Shown here piece by piece: positions 13,717 to 22,076 of a stretch of 28,158 nt of DNA (positions within the stretch are counted from its first letter, which is position 1; each line of letters begins with the position of its first letter). The notes under the pieces are model-generated. The model saw only the letters and a list, made by a program, of their open reading frames with translations. It ran no database searches and was not told the origin of the DNA. The stretch lies in assembly GCA_038251625.1 (NCBI GenBank), contig JBBSBE010000043.1, forward strand, positions 1 to 28,158. The letters run 5' to 3'. Source of the DNA: JBBQXK01 sp038251625. GTDB taxonomy: Bacteria; Pseudomonadota; Alphaproteobacteria; Rhodobacterales; Rhodobacteraceae. Both the position numbers and the translations under genes were made by a program.

Positions 13717-15023
13717 CCGATGCGCAAAGCGTGATCGGTGCCCTGCGCGAGGGGCGCGAACCAACGGCAAAGGATCTGGCGTGGTTTGCAAGGGGCCTTG
13801 CGTCGGGTGAAGTCAGCGATGCGCAGGCGGGGGCCTTTGCGATGGCCGTCTGCCTGCGGGGTCTGACGGAAGGCACGCGCGTGGCGCTGACGCGCGCGAT
13901 GACGGCCTCGGGCAAGGTGCTGGAATGGGATGTGCAGGGGCCGGTGCTCGACAAGCATTCCACCGGGGGGGTGGGCGATTGCGTGTCGCTGATCCTCGCC
14001 CCGGCCCTTGCCGCCTGCGGGGCCTATGTGCCCATGATCTCGGGTCGCGGCCTTGGCCACACCGGGGGCACGCTTGACAAGCTCGAGGCGATCCCCGGTT
14101 TTCGGACCGGCCTCAACGAAGCCGCGTTGCGCACGCAACTGGCCGGGGTCGGCTGTGCCATCGTCGCTGCCAGCGCCGAGATCGCACCCGCCGACCGCAG
14201 GCTTTATGCCATCCGTGACGTGACGGGCACGGTCAATTCGATTGATCTTATCACAGCGTCGATCCTGTCGAAAAAGCTGGCGGCCGGGCTCGAAGCGCTG
14301 GTGCTGGACGTGAAATGCGGCTCGGGTGCGTTCATGGCCACGCTTGCCGAGGCCGAGGTGCTGGCCCGCGCGCTTGTCTCTGCCGCGCAAGGGGCGGGCT
14401 GCATGACAGCCGCCCTGATCACCGACATGTCGCAACCCCTGGCCACGGCGGCGGGGAATGCGCTTGAGGTGATCGAAGTGATGGAAACGCTGACCGGCAC
14501 CTCCGTCAATGCGGCCCTGTGGGATGTGGCGACGGCCTTGGGGGGCGAGGCGCTGGCGCTGGGGGGGCTTGCCGCCGACGCCAAGGACGGCGCCGGGCGC
14601 ATCGCCGAGGCGCTGGAAAACGGGCAGGCGGCAGAGACGTTCGGGCGCATGGTTGCCGCGCAAGGTGGCCCTGCCGATTTCATCGAACGCTGGCCCGACC
14701 GGCTGCCCGCAGCCCCGGTGATGCGCGAGGTGCCCGCACCGCGCACGGGCTTTGTGGCCACCATCGACGCGTCGGCGCTGGGCCGTGCCGTCGTGCGCCT
14801 TGGCGGGGGGCGCCTGCGCGAAGGCGACCGAGTGAACCCTGCGGTTGGCCTGTCGGACCTTGCGGCGATTGGCGAGGATGTCAGCACGGATCTTCCCCTT
14901 GCCATGGTCCATGCCGCGACCGAGGCCGAGGCGGATGCCGCCGTTGCCGTCGTTCAGGCCGCCTACCGGATTGCCGATGAAGCCCCGGACGAGCCGCCGC
15001 TGATCCTTGGCCGCATCACATGA
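13713..15023 (+). CDS. deoA: thymidine phosphorylase
   Basis: Phosphorolyses thymidine (and deoxyuridine) to the base and deoxyribose-1-phosphate. The signature KHSTGGVGD lies at residues 81-89, followed by SGRGLGHTGGTLDKLE, the phosphate and nucleoside-binding stretch. Length 436 is normal for the family. Its ATG overlaps the cdd stop by 4 bases, so translation is coupled. It takes the deaminated products of Cdd and hands deoxyribose-1-phosphate to DeoB. Confidence 0.96.
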   Translation: MTDAQSVIGALREGREPTAKDLAWFARGLASGEVSDAQAGAFAMAVCLRGLTEGTRVALTRAMTASGKVLEWDVQGPVLDKHSTGGVGDCVSLILAPALAACGAYVPMISGRGLGHTGGTLDKLEAIPGFRTGLNEAALRTQLAGVGCAIVAASAEIAPADRRLYAIRDVTGTVNSIDLITASILSKKLAAGLEALVLDVKCGSGAFMATLAEAEVLARALVSAAQGAGCMTAALITDMSQPLATAAGNALEVIEVMETLTGTSVNAALWDVATALGGEALALGGLAADAKDGAGRIAEALENGQAAETFGRMVAAQGGPADFIERWPDRLPAAPVMREVPAPRTGFVATIDASALGRAVVRLGGGRLREGDRVNPAVGLSDLAAIGEDVSTDLPLAMVHAATEAEADAAVAVVQAAYRIADEAPDEPPLILGRIT

Positions 15024-16180
15024 GCAGGGCCTTTCTGATCGTGCTGGATTCGGTCGGTATCGGCGGCGCCCCCGATGCCGCCGATTTCGGTGATGCGGGG
15101 GCCGATACGCTGGGCCATATCGCTGCTGCCGGGCCCCTGCGCCTGCCAGTGCTGGGCTCGCTCGGGCTTTTTCACGCGCATGCCCAGGCAATGGGCGGGC
15201 CGCCCCCGCCGGGCAACCCGCCCCTCGGGCGCTGGGGTGCAGCAACAGAGGTGTCGAGGGGCAAGGACACGCCCTCCGGCCATTGGGAACTGGCAGGCGT
15301 GCCTGTGCCGTGGGAGTGGACCTATTTTCCGCGCGCCGAACCTGCCTTTCCGCCCGATCTGTCCGCTGCCGTGGCGCAGGCGGCGGGCACGGACGGCATC
15401 CTTGGCAATTGCCACGCTTCGGGCGAACCGATCATCGAAAAGCTGGGCGCCGCCCATCTGCGCAGTGGCTGGCCCATCTGCTATACCTCTGCCGACAGCG
15501 TGTTCCAGATCGCCGCGCATGAAGAGGCGTTCGGCCTTGCACGGCTGCTTTCGCTTTGCGAATCCATCGCCCCCCGCCTTCACGCGATGCGCGTGGGCCG
15601 GGTGATCGCGCGGCCGTTCGTGGGCACACCCGGCGCCTTTCGCCGCACGGCCAACCGCCGCGATTACGCCGTGGCACCGCCTGCACCCACGATCCTTGAC
15701 CGCGTGAAAGGCGCGGGCCGGATGACCCACGCGGTGGGCAAGATCGGCGATATCTTCAGCCATCGCGGCATCGGCAACCTCTGGAAGGGCGCTGACGATG
15801 CCGCGCTCTTCGAACATGTCCACAATCTGGCCAAGGATGCCGAGGACGGTTCGCTGACGTTTGCGAACTTTGTCGAATTCGACAGCCTCTATGGCCACCG
15901 CCGCGACGTCGCGGGTTATGCCCGTGCGCTGGAATGGTTCGACGATCAGGCGGGCCGGTTCCTGGCCCACCTGCGCCATGGTGATCTGGCGATCTTCACC
16001 GCCGACCATGGCAACGATCCAACCTGGCCGGGCACGGACCATACGCGCGAACGCGTGCCCGTCCTGATCCATGGCGCGGGGGCAGGATCGCTTGGCCTTT
16101 GCGCGTTTGCCGATGTAGGGGAAACGGTGGCGGCGCATCTGGGCCTGCCCCCCGGCCCGCATGGAAAGCCCCTTCTATGA
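15020..16180 (+). CDS. deoB: phosphopentomutase
   Basis: Interconverts (deoxy)ribose-1-phosphate and (deoxy)ribose-5-phosphate, linking nucleoside breakdown to central carbon metabolism. It belongs to the alkaline-phosphatase superfamily: metal ligand region LDSVGIGGAPDA at residues 9-20, GHWELAGVPV, and the second metal cluster around DHG (about 329-331) and GTDHTRE (His about 341). The 386-residue length is slightly under the usual 390-410. The start overlaps the deoA stop by ATGA. No deoC gene follows in this operon, so the aldolase must be encoded elsewhere. Confidence 0.96.
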   Translation: MSRAFLIVLDSVGIGGAPDAADFGDAGADTLGHIAAAGPLRLPVLGSLGLFHAHAQAMGGPPPPGNPPLGRWGAATEVSRGKDTPSGHWELAGVPVPWEWTYFPRAEPAFPPDLSAAVAQAAGTDGILGNCHASGEPIIEKLGAAHLRSGWPICYTSADSVFQIAAHEEAFGLARLLSLCESIAPRLHAMRVGRVIARPFVGTPGAFRRTANRRDYAVAPPAPTILDRVKGAGRMTHAVGKIGDIFSHRGIGNLWKGADDAALFEHVHNLAKDAEDGSLTFANFVEFDSLYGHRRDVAGYARALEWFDDQAGRFLAHLRHGDLAIFTADHGNDPTWPGTDHTRERVPVLIHGAGAGSLGLCAFADVGETVAAHLGLPPGPHGKPLL

Positions 16181-17163
16181 CCCTTGCCGCCCTACCCAAG
16201 ATCGAGTTGCACCTGCATCTTGAAGGCGCCGCGCCCCCGGCCTTCATCCGCGGCCTTGCACGCGAAAAGCACATGGATATCTCGGGCATATTCAATGAAG
16301 AGGGCGGCTATCGCTTCTCCGATTTCTGGGATTTCCTGAAGGTGTACGAGGCCGCCACCTCTACCCTGAAAACCCCGCGGGATTACGCGCGCCTGACGCG
16401 TGCGGTGCTTGAGGAAAGCGCAGCAAGTGGCGTGATCTACGGCGAAACCTTCCTGTCGCCCGATTTCTGCGGTGGCAGCGACGTTGTGGCCTGGCGCGAC
16501 TACCTTGCCGCCATCGCCGAAACCGCGGCAGAGGCCGAGCGCGATCTTGGCATCGCCTTGCGCGGCATCGTCACCTGCATCCGCCATTTCGGCCCCGAAA
16601 AGGCCCGCGCCTCTGCCCGATGCGCAGCCGAAACGTCGGGGGGTTTCCTTACCGGCTTTGGCATTGCAGGCGACGAAAAGATCGGCAAGCCGCAGGATTT
16701 CGCATGGTCCTTCGATTGCGCGCGTGAGGCTGGCCTTGGCCTGACCGCCCATGCCGGCGAATGGGGCGGGCCAGACAGCATCCGCGATGCCCTTACGCTT
16801 GGCGTCAGCCGGATCGGCCATGGTGTGCGCGCCATCGAGGATCTGGCGCTGGTGGACGAACTGGCCGAACGCGGCACGGTGCTGGAATGCTGCCCCGGCT
16901 CCAACATCGCGCTTGGTCTCTACCCCGGCTGGCGCGCGCACCCGATTGCCGAGCTTGACCGGCGCGGCGCGCGCGTCACCATCTCGACCGACGATCCGCC
17001 CTTCTTTCACACCACGATGGCCCGCGAATACGACCGCCTGCATGACGCCTTTGATTGGGACGAGGGCCAGTTCGCCCGCCTCAACTGCACCGCGCTTGAC
17101 GCGGCCTTCTGTGACGCCGATACGCGCGGCCGCATCGCGAAGAAACTGGAGCCCCGGCCATGA
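16177..17163 (+). CDS. add: adenosine deaminase family protein
   Basis: Deaminates adenosine and deoxyadenosine to (deoxy)inosine. Metal ligands are visible: HLH at residues 12-14, HAGE at about 192-195, RIGHG, and Asp272-Asp273 in STDDPPFF. The 328-residue length fits. The frame opens upstream inside deoB, but ATG 16177 overlaps the deoB stop by ATGA and starts the conserved MTLAALPKIELHLHLEGA. The closely related adenine deaminase group usually has SDDP with a different context; on motifs adenosine deaminase is favoured but adenine or another purine substrate is not excluded. It adds a purine branch to an otherwise pyrimidine operon. Confidence 0.9.
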   Translation: MTLAALPKIELHLHLEGAAPPAFIRGLAREKHMDISGIFNEEGGYRFSDFWDFLKVYEAATSTLKTPRDYARLTRAVLEESAASGVIYGETFLSPDFCGGSDVVAWRDYLAAIAETAAEAERDLGIALRGIVTCIRHFGPEKARASARCAAETSGGFLTGFGIAGDEKIGKPQDFAWSFDCAREAGLGLTAHAGEWGGPDSIRDALTLGVSRIGHGVRAIEDLALVDELAERGTVLECCPGSNIALGLYPGWRAHPIAELDRRGARVTISTDDPPFFHTTMAREYDRLHDAFDWDEGQFARLNCTALDAAFCDADTRGRIAKKLEPRP

Positions 17164-17792
17164 CTGACCATCTGACGATCGTTTCCCACCCGCTGGTCCA
17201 GCACAAGCTGACGCTGATGCGCGAACGCGACACATCGACCGCCAGCTTCCGGCAACTTCTGCGCGAGATCAGCCTCCTTCTGGCCTACGAGGTGACGCGC
17301 GATCTTCCGATGACCACCAAGCGCATCGAGACACCGCTGTGCGAAATGGACGCGCCGATGATCGAAGGCAAAAAGCTGGCGCTGGTGTCGATCCTGCGCG
17401 CGGGCAACGGACTTTTGGATGGCATTCTTGAACTGATCCCGGCGGCCCGCGTCGGTTTCGTGGGGCTTTACCGCGACCCTGAAACGCTGCAGCCGGTGCA
17501 ATACTACTGCAAACTGCCCGACCGGTTGGACGAGCGTGTCTCGATTGTGGTGGATCCGATGCTTGCGACAGGCAACTCAAGCGCCGCTGCCGTCGACCTG
17601 CTGAAGAAGGCCGGTGCGCGCAACATCCGGTTTTTGTGCCTTCTGGCGGCGCCCGAAGGGGTGGAACGCATGAAGATCGCGCATCCCGACGTGCCGATTG
17701 TCACAGCAGCGGTAGATGAACACCTCAATGACCATGGATATATTGTTCCAGGGCTAGGGGATGCGGGTGATCGCATGTTCGGCACAAAATAA
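17160..17792 (+). CDS. upp: uracil phosphoribosyltransferase
   Basis: Makes UMP from uracil and PRPP, the salvage end point for uracil freed by the operon's other enzymes. The PRPP-binding motif VDPMLATGNSS lies at about residues 131-141, and the C-terminal GLGDAGDRMFGT matches the uracil-binding end of the family. Length 210 is typical. The ATG overlaps the add stop (ATGA). It is the last gene of the operon; no good terminator follows directly, and transcription may run into the SPOR gene 63 bp later and end at 19240. Confidence 0.97.
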   Translation: MTDHLTIVSHPLVQHKLTLMRERDTSTASFRQLLREISLLLAYEVTRDLPMTTKRIETPLCEMDAPMIEGKKLALVSILRAGNGLLDGILELIPAARVGFVGLYRDPETLQPVQYYCKLPDRLDERVSIVVDPMLATGNSSAAAVDLLKKAGARNIRFLCLLAAPEGVERMKIAHPDVPIVTAAVDEHLNDHGYIVPGLGDAGDRMFGTK

Positions 17793-17855
17793 AGGGAATT
17801 CTACTTTACTCTGAACACGTCCTGCCGCATCTTCTGTCAAACGATGGGGGTCGTG

Positions 17856-19139
17856 ATGCGCGTTTTGGTTCTGGTGGCGGCGGGGATTGTTCTGGCCGGG
17901 GCGGCTATCGCCGATGCGCAAGCGCTTCGCGGGCCACGCGAATTACCGCCGCCGGGTTTCTCCGGGCAACAGTTCACCGATAGCGCAGGCTGCGTTTTTC
18001 TGCGGGCAGGCGTCAGCGGGCGCACGACCTGGGTCGCCCGCGTCGGCAGCAACCGTCGCCAGCTTTGCGGCTATCCCCCAAGCTTCCAAGCGCCACCACC
18101 GGTTGCCGTCGCCGAGGTTCCTGCCCCCGCGCCCGCGCCCGCCGCCGGCACCAAGGCGCCGGTCGCCACCGTGGCGACCACCACGAAACCGCCCGCCGTC
18201 CGGGCCAGCACACCACGCGCGAGCGTTCCCGCGTCATCTTACGCGCCGCCGCCGGTTGCGGCGGCTGCCGCGGCGCCGACACCCACAGCGGGCTGCCCGG
18301 CGGCATCGCCCTATGGTACCCGCGTGATGCTGGCAGACGGACGCCGGGCGCTGGCCTGCGTGGCCTCGCCCGATCGGCTGGAGGCTTATGCCGCCCGCGT
18401 CGCGGCACGATCCGCCCCGGCGGCGGTGGCTGCAGAGCCGCCGGTACAGATGGCCGACAGCGACACATCCGAGGCGACGCCGATTGGCGCATCCGGCATC
18501 GGCCCACGCGTGGCCTGCCCCCCGGATACGCCAACCCTGCGGGCCTATGATACGCGCGACGGACAACGGGTGTTCATCTGCGCGCCGCCGGGGGCCGAGG
18601 CTGTGCCAGGCGTTTCTTCCCCCGTTGCCCGCAGCGCCGCTGCCCCGATTGCGGTTGCAAGCGCCGGGGTTCAGGTGCCGAAAGGATATCGCCTCGCGTG
18701 GAAAGATGATCGGCTGAACCCCTTGCGGGGCAAAGGCACTGCGGCAGGTCAAGTTGCACAGGATCAGGTCTGGACCCGCAAGGTCCCCGCAGACCTGGTT
18801 GCAGGCGCGACACATCCTTACGTGGTGACGTCCGCCGGCAACCTTGCCCCGCAGCGTGCAACGGCGACGGTTTCCACCTCTGGCACGCCCCGCGCGCCCA
18901 AGCTTGCCGGAACGGCGCGGCTTTACGTGCAGGTCGGCAGCTTCGGCCAGCCCGCCAATGCGGATCGCGCGCGCGGTCGGCTTGCGGGGCTGGGGCTTCC
19001 GGTCGCGGGCGGCAAAGCCTCGATCAAGGGCAAGGCGGTGCAGGTTGTCTATGCCGGGCCGTTCGGCACCGCGTCCGATGCGCAGGCTGCACTGGCTGCG
19101 GCACGCCGGGCCGGGTTCGGCGACGCTTTCATCCGGTAG
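17856..19139 (+). CDS. secreted SPOR-domain protein with cysteine modules
   Basis: A signal peptide (residues 1-22, ending ADAQA) leads to a periplasmic protein. Residues 38-76 hold a conserved GCVFLRAG...WVARV...LCG unit (Cys46, Cys71). Two further Cys-x20-Cys units, 147-168 and 221-242, share CP-x3-P and DGxR before the last Cys and sit in Pro/Ala-rich low-complexity linkers. Residues about 354-427 are a SPOR domain (LYVQVGSFGQPANADRARGRL), which binds denuded peptidoglycan glycans at the septum. A cell-division or envelope role is inferred. Starts at 17844 (ATG) and 17853 (GTG) are possible; 17856 gives the cleanest signal peptide. A strong terminator follows. Confidence 0.85.
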   Translation: MRVLVLVAAGIVLAGAAIADAQALRGPRELPPPGFSGQQFTDSAGCVFLRAGVSGRTTWVARVGSNRRQLCGYPPSFQAPPPVAVAEVPAPAPAPAAGTKAPVATVATTTKPPAVRASTPRASVPASSYAPPPVAAAAAAPTPTAGCPAASPYGTRVMLADGRRALACVASPDRLEAYAARVAARSAPAAVAAEPPVQMADSDTSEATPIGASGIGPRVACPPDTPTLRAYDTRDGQRVFICAPPGAEAVPGVSSPVARSAAAPIAVASAGVQVPKGYRLAWKDDRLNPLRGKGTAAGQVAQDQVWTRKVPADLVAGATHPYVVTSAGNLAPQRATATVSTSGTPRAPKLAGTARLYVQVGSFGQPANADRARGRLAGLGLPVAGGKASIKGKAVQVVYAGPFGTASDAQAALAAARRAGFGDAFIR

Positions 19140-19211
19140 GAACCATCCTGCGTGGCCGGGCGAAAGCTGACGGGTCACCGCAGGCAAGAAGTCGGGCAGC
19201 AATCAGCCTTG

Positions 19212-19249
19212 CCCCCTCGCCATTCCCTTTGGCGAGGGGGTTTTTCTTT
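19212..19249 (+). terminator. intrinsic terminator after the SPOR gene
   Basis: An 11-bp perfect stem, CCCCCTCGCCA (19212-19222) with TGGCGAGGGGG (19230-19240), a 7-base loop and then TTTTTCTTT. It is directional for the plus strand and closes the upp/SPOR transcripts before the convergent gene at 19276. Confidence 0.93.
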
Positions 19250-19275
19250 GTCCTGTCGGCTGGCCGGTGGGCCCG

Positions 19276-20298
19276 TCAGCGGGTGCAGATATCCTGCAGG
19301 CTGATCCATTCCTCATCCGTCAGGATCGTGCGCGGAGCCCCGCCGGGGAAGGGGTCATCTGTGGCAAGGCGGGGCAGGACCTGTGCCCCGGGGTCCACGG
19401 TCGCCGCATAGGGGCCGGTAGGAACCTCGGCGTCGCGGAACCTCTCGATCACAGAAGACTGGTTGATCGCCGGTGCCGGCAGCGCGATCAACGCCTCGGC
19501 AAAACCCGCCACCGCGTCGCGGCCAAGCGTACCCGTCGCCAAAAGCCGCAGCGTGGCCAGCACCCCGGCATGGCGCAGCATGGCGATCATCGGGTCGCGC
19601 GCGTCGATGCGCATGCCCTCCACCAGCGCGGCCCCGGCCACGACTTCGGGCCCATCGGGCAGCGCGACCAGCGGCTCCGGCAGAACCACCTGCCGCCCCG
19701 GCAGATGCACGGGACGTTCCAGCCCTTCGCGCACCACGATCAGTTTTGGCGTGTTCTTGGCACCAAAGACCCGCAGTGCCAGTTTGTCGAGCGCCGCGCG
19801 TCCGGCGGGCGCGCTGCAAGGGGCGCCGGTGATCCGCGTCAGGTCGGCCAAGGCAAGCCGACCCACCTCGGCCCGCGTCGCGGGCGGCAGAACCGAGGCC
19901 GTGTTGCGGATCAGCGCGCCGGGCAACCAGAAGATCGCCAGCGCCAGCGCCATCGTGGCGGTGGACCCCACAATCGCGCCGCGCAACCGCCCCGGATGCG
20001 GCTTGGCCCGCGCGATGGCCGCGCGCACCGTATCGAGCGCCGCAATCATGTCGGCATCCTGCAATTCCAGCGTCTCGGCCGCATCCTCGCCGGGGCTGTA
20101 AAGCGCGGGCAGCGTGCCGGGGTTGAGCCGCCGCACGGCTGGAAGCGACCAATGCGTCAGCGCCGTTTCGCTGCGCGGATCCGACAGCACCAAAGAGGCA
20201 TCGCCAAGGTTCACCACCACCTCGCGCCGCTGCGCCTCGGGCAATTCACGCCAAAGGCCGCTGCTTTCCAGCTTCTGGTACTTTGTCAGCGCCGTCAT
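19276..20298 (-). CDS. membrane protein resembling an inactive M48-type peptidase
   Basis: A 340-residue protein with a cytoplasmic N-terminal part of about 105 residues, one membrane segment (about 107-128) and a C-terminal part that is probably periplasmic. Residues about 184-240 follow the M48 metallopeptidase pattern: PKLIVV, then HLPGRQVVLPEPLV (as in FALPGGxIxVxxGLL), then EVVAGAALVEGMR where active enzymes have AHExxH, then ARDP. The zinc-binding histidines are absent, so it is probably not a protease. This relation is my inference. ATG 20298 starts a plausible soluble N terminus; the upstream frame lies inside the preceding gene. It follows the acyl-CoA synthetase gene by 28 bp. Confidence 0.72.
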   Translation of the reverse strand: MTALTKYQKLESSGLWRELPEAQRREVVVNLGDASLVLSDPRSETALTHWSLPAVRRLNPGTLPALYSPGEDAAETLELQDADMIAALDTVRAAIARAKPHPGRLRGAIVGSTATMALALAIFWLPGALIRNTASVLPPATRAEVGRLALADLTRITGAPCSAPAGRAALDKLALRVFGAKNTPKLIVVREGLERPVHLPGRQVVLPEPLVALPDGPEVVAGAALVEGMRIDARDPMIAMLRHAGVLATLRLLATGTLGRDAVAGFAEALIALPAPAINQSSVIERFRDAEVPTGPYAATVDPGAQVLPRLATDDPFPGGAPRTILTDEEWISLQDICTR

Positions 20299-20326
20299 GC
20301 TGCGGCCAATCCCCGCCCCTTGACCC

Positions 20327-21970
20327 TCACGCGGCGCCCACCGCGAGCGCCCTGGCGCGGGTGCGCAACTCGTACTTCTGAACCTTGCCGGTCGCGGTCT
20401 TGGGCAACTCGCCAAAGACCACCTCTTTCGGCGTCTTGAACCCCGCAAGCCGCGCGCGCACGAAAGCGATCAGCGCGGCCCCGTCTGCCACCGCACCCGG
20501 CTTCAGCTCGACAAACGCGCACGGCACCTCGCCCCATTTCTCGTCCGGTTTGGCCACAACGGCACAGAGCATCACATCGGGATGGTGCATCAGCACCCCC
20601 TCCACCTCGACCGAGCTAACATTCTCGCCACCAGAAATGATGATGTCTTTCGCGCGGTCAGTGATCTTGAGGTACCCGTCGGGATGGGTAAAGGCGATGT
20701 CGCCGGAATGGAACCAGCCACCCCTGAACGCCTCTGCCGTGGCGGCGGGATTTCGGTAGTACCCCTTCATCACCGTATTGCCGCGCAGCATGATCTCGCC
20801 TGCCGTTTCGCCGTCGCGGGGCAGGGGGGTCATGGTGGCGGGGTCCATCACGACGGCCTCACCCGCCATCGGCTGAACCACGCCCGTGCGCGCCTTGATC
20901 GCGGCGCGTTCGTCCTGCGGCAGGGCATCCCAATCGGCATGCCACAGGCATTCGGTGATGTGCCCGTAGGTTTCGGTCAGCCCGTACACCTGCTTGACGC
21001 GGAACCCCAAGGGCTCGATGGCGGCCAGCGTGGCAGCCGCCGGCGGGGCGCCTGCGGTGAACACGTCGATCGTATGCCCGAATGTCGCCCGATCCTCGGC
21101 CTTGGCGTGGATGATCGTGTTCAGCACGATGGGCGCGCCGCCCATATGTGTGATCCCCTCGGACGCGACAGCCTCATAAATGCCCTTCGCCGTCACATCG
21201 CGCAGGCAGACCAGCGTGCCCCCCACCAGCGGCATCAGCCAGGTGTGGCACCAGCCGTTGCAATGAAACATCGGCACGATGGTCAGGTAACGCGGATGCA
21301 TCCCCATGGCCCAGCTGACCACCGTTCCCATCGTGTTCAGAAACGCACCCCGGTGATGGCAGACAACGCCCTTCGGCCGCCCCGTAGTGCCAGACGTGTA
21401 GTTGAGCGCGATCGATTCCCACTCATCCTCGGGCATCACCCAAGGGGCCGTGGGGTCGCCGCCTGCCAGGAAATCCTCGTATTCCTCGTGCAGGCCAGTC
21501 GCCGGAAATCCGCCTTCGGGATCGCACACCTCGATGAGGCGCGGTGGCGGGCCGTCAAGCAGCGCGAAGGCTGCATCTGCCAGTGGCAGCAGGGCCGTGT
21601 CACAGAACAGAAGCTTCGCCCCGCCATGGCCGAGGATATAGGCGACGGTATCGGCGTCGAGCCGCGTATTGATCGTGTTCAGCACCGCACCGGCGGCAGG
21701 CACGCCGAAATGGGCCTCGGCGTGGGCGGGTATGTTCGGCAAAAGCGTCGCCACCACATCGCCCGGATTGATCCACGCCCGGGCAAGGGCCGATGCCATC
21801 CGGGTACACCGCGCATGGTATTCGGCGTAAGTCACCCGCCAGCCGCGATGCGCTACGGCGGTGCGGTTGGGAAACACCTCTGCCGCGCGGCGCAGGTGGC
21901 CGAGCGGTGTCAGCGGCTGATGGTTTGCGGCACACCGCTCCAACCCCTGCTCGTCAGCAAGCCATCCCAT
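20327..21970 (-). CDS. AMP-binding acyl-CoA synthetase
   Basis: An ANL-superfamily acyl-CoA ligase of the short/medium-chain group. Motifs: NYTSGTTGRPKGVVCHHRG, VYGLTETYGH, GWFHSGD, ITDRAKDIIISGGENVSSVEVE, and the catalytic lysine region PKTATGKVQKYELR. The LTETYGH and SGGEN variants separate it from the 4-coumarate-type enzyme at 11674-13212. Length is 547 residues. GGGAGG six bases before ATG 21970 decides the start; ATG 21976 is too close to that site. Substrate unknown. It diverges from the EamA transporter and precedes the M48-like gene. Confidence 0.92.
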   Translation of the reverse strand: MGWLADEQGLERCAANHQPLTPLGHLRRAAEVFPNRTAVAHRGWRVTYAEYHARCTRMASALARAWINPGDVVATLLPNIPAHAEAHFGVPAAGAVLNTINTRLDADTVAYILGHGGAKLLFCDTALLPLADAAFALLDGPPPRLIEVCDPEGGFPATGLHEEYEDFLAGGDPTAPWVMPEDEWESIALNYTSGTTGRPKGVVCHHRGAFLNTMGTVVSWAMGMHPRYLTIVPMFHCNGWCHTWLMPLVGGTLVCLRDVTAKGIYEAVASEGITHMGGAPIVLNTIIHAKAEDRATFGHTIDVFTAGAPPAAATLAAIEPLGFRVKQVYGLTETYGHITECLWHADWDALPQDERAAIKARTGVVQPMAGEAVVMDPATMTPLPRDGETAGEIMLRGNTVMKGYYRNPAATAEAFRGGWFHSGDIAFTHPDGYLKITDRAKDIIISGGENVSSVEVEGVLMHHPDVMLCAVVAKPDEKWGEVPCAFVELKPGAVADGAALIAFVRARLAGFKTPKEVVFGELPKTATGKVQKYELRTRARALAVGAA

Positions 21971-22020
21971 GGCCATCCTCCCCCTGAACCCCGCGCAACG
22001 GTCGCCCGATGTCGCTTTCC

Positions 22021-22036
22021 GGCCAGCATATTGGCC
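22021..22036. promoter_or_regulatory. inverted repeat in a divergent promoter region
   Basis: GGCCA-N6-TGGCC lies in the 106-bp spacer between the acyl-CoA synthetase and the EamA transporter genes. It could be an operator for either gene. No strong -35/-10 pair was found on either strand. Confidence 0.25.
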
Positions 22037-22076
22037 CCGCGCGGTCCAGTTGGAAAGGGTTCTTGCAAGGAACCCC

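Noticed and set aside
13455..15245. A 596-codon open frame on the minus strand
   Set aside because: Antisense to cdd and deoA; no recognisable domain and no ribosome-binding site.
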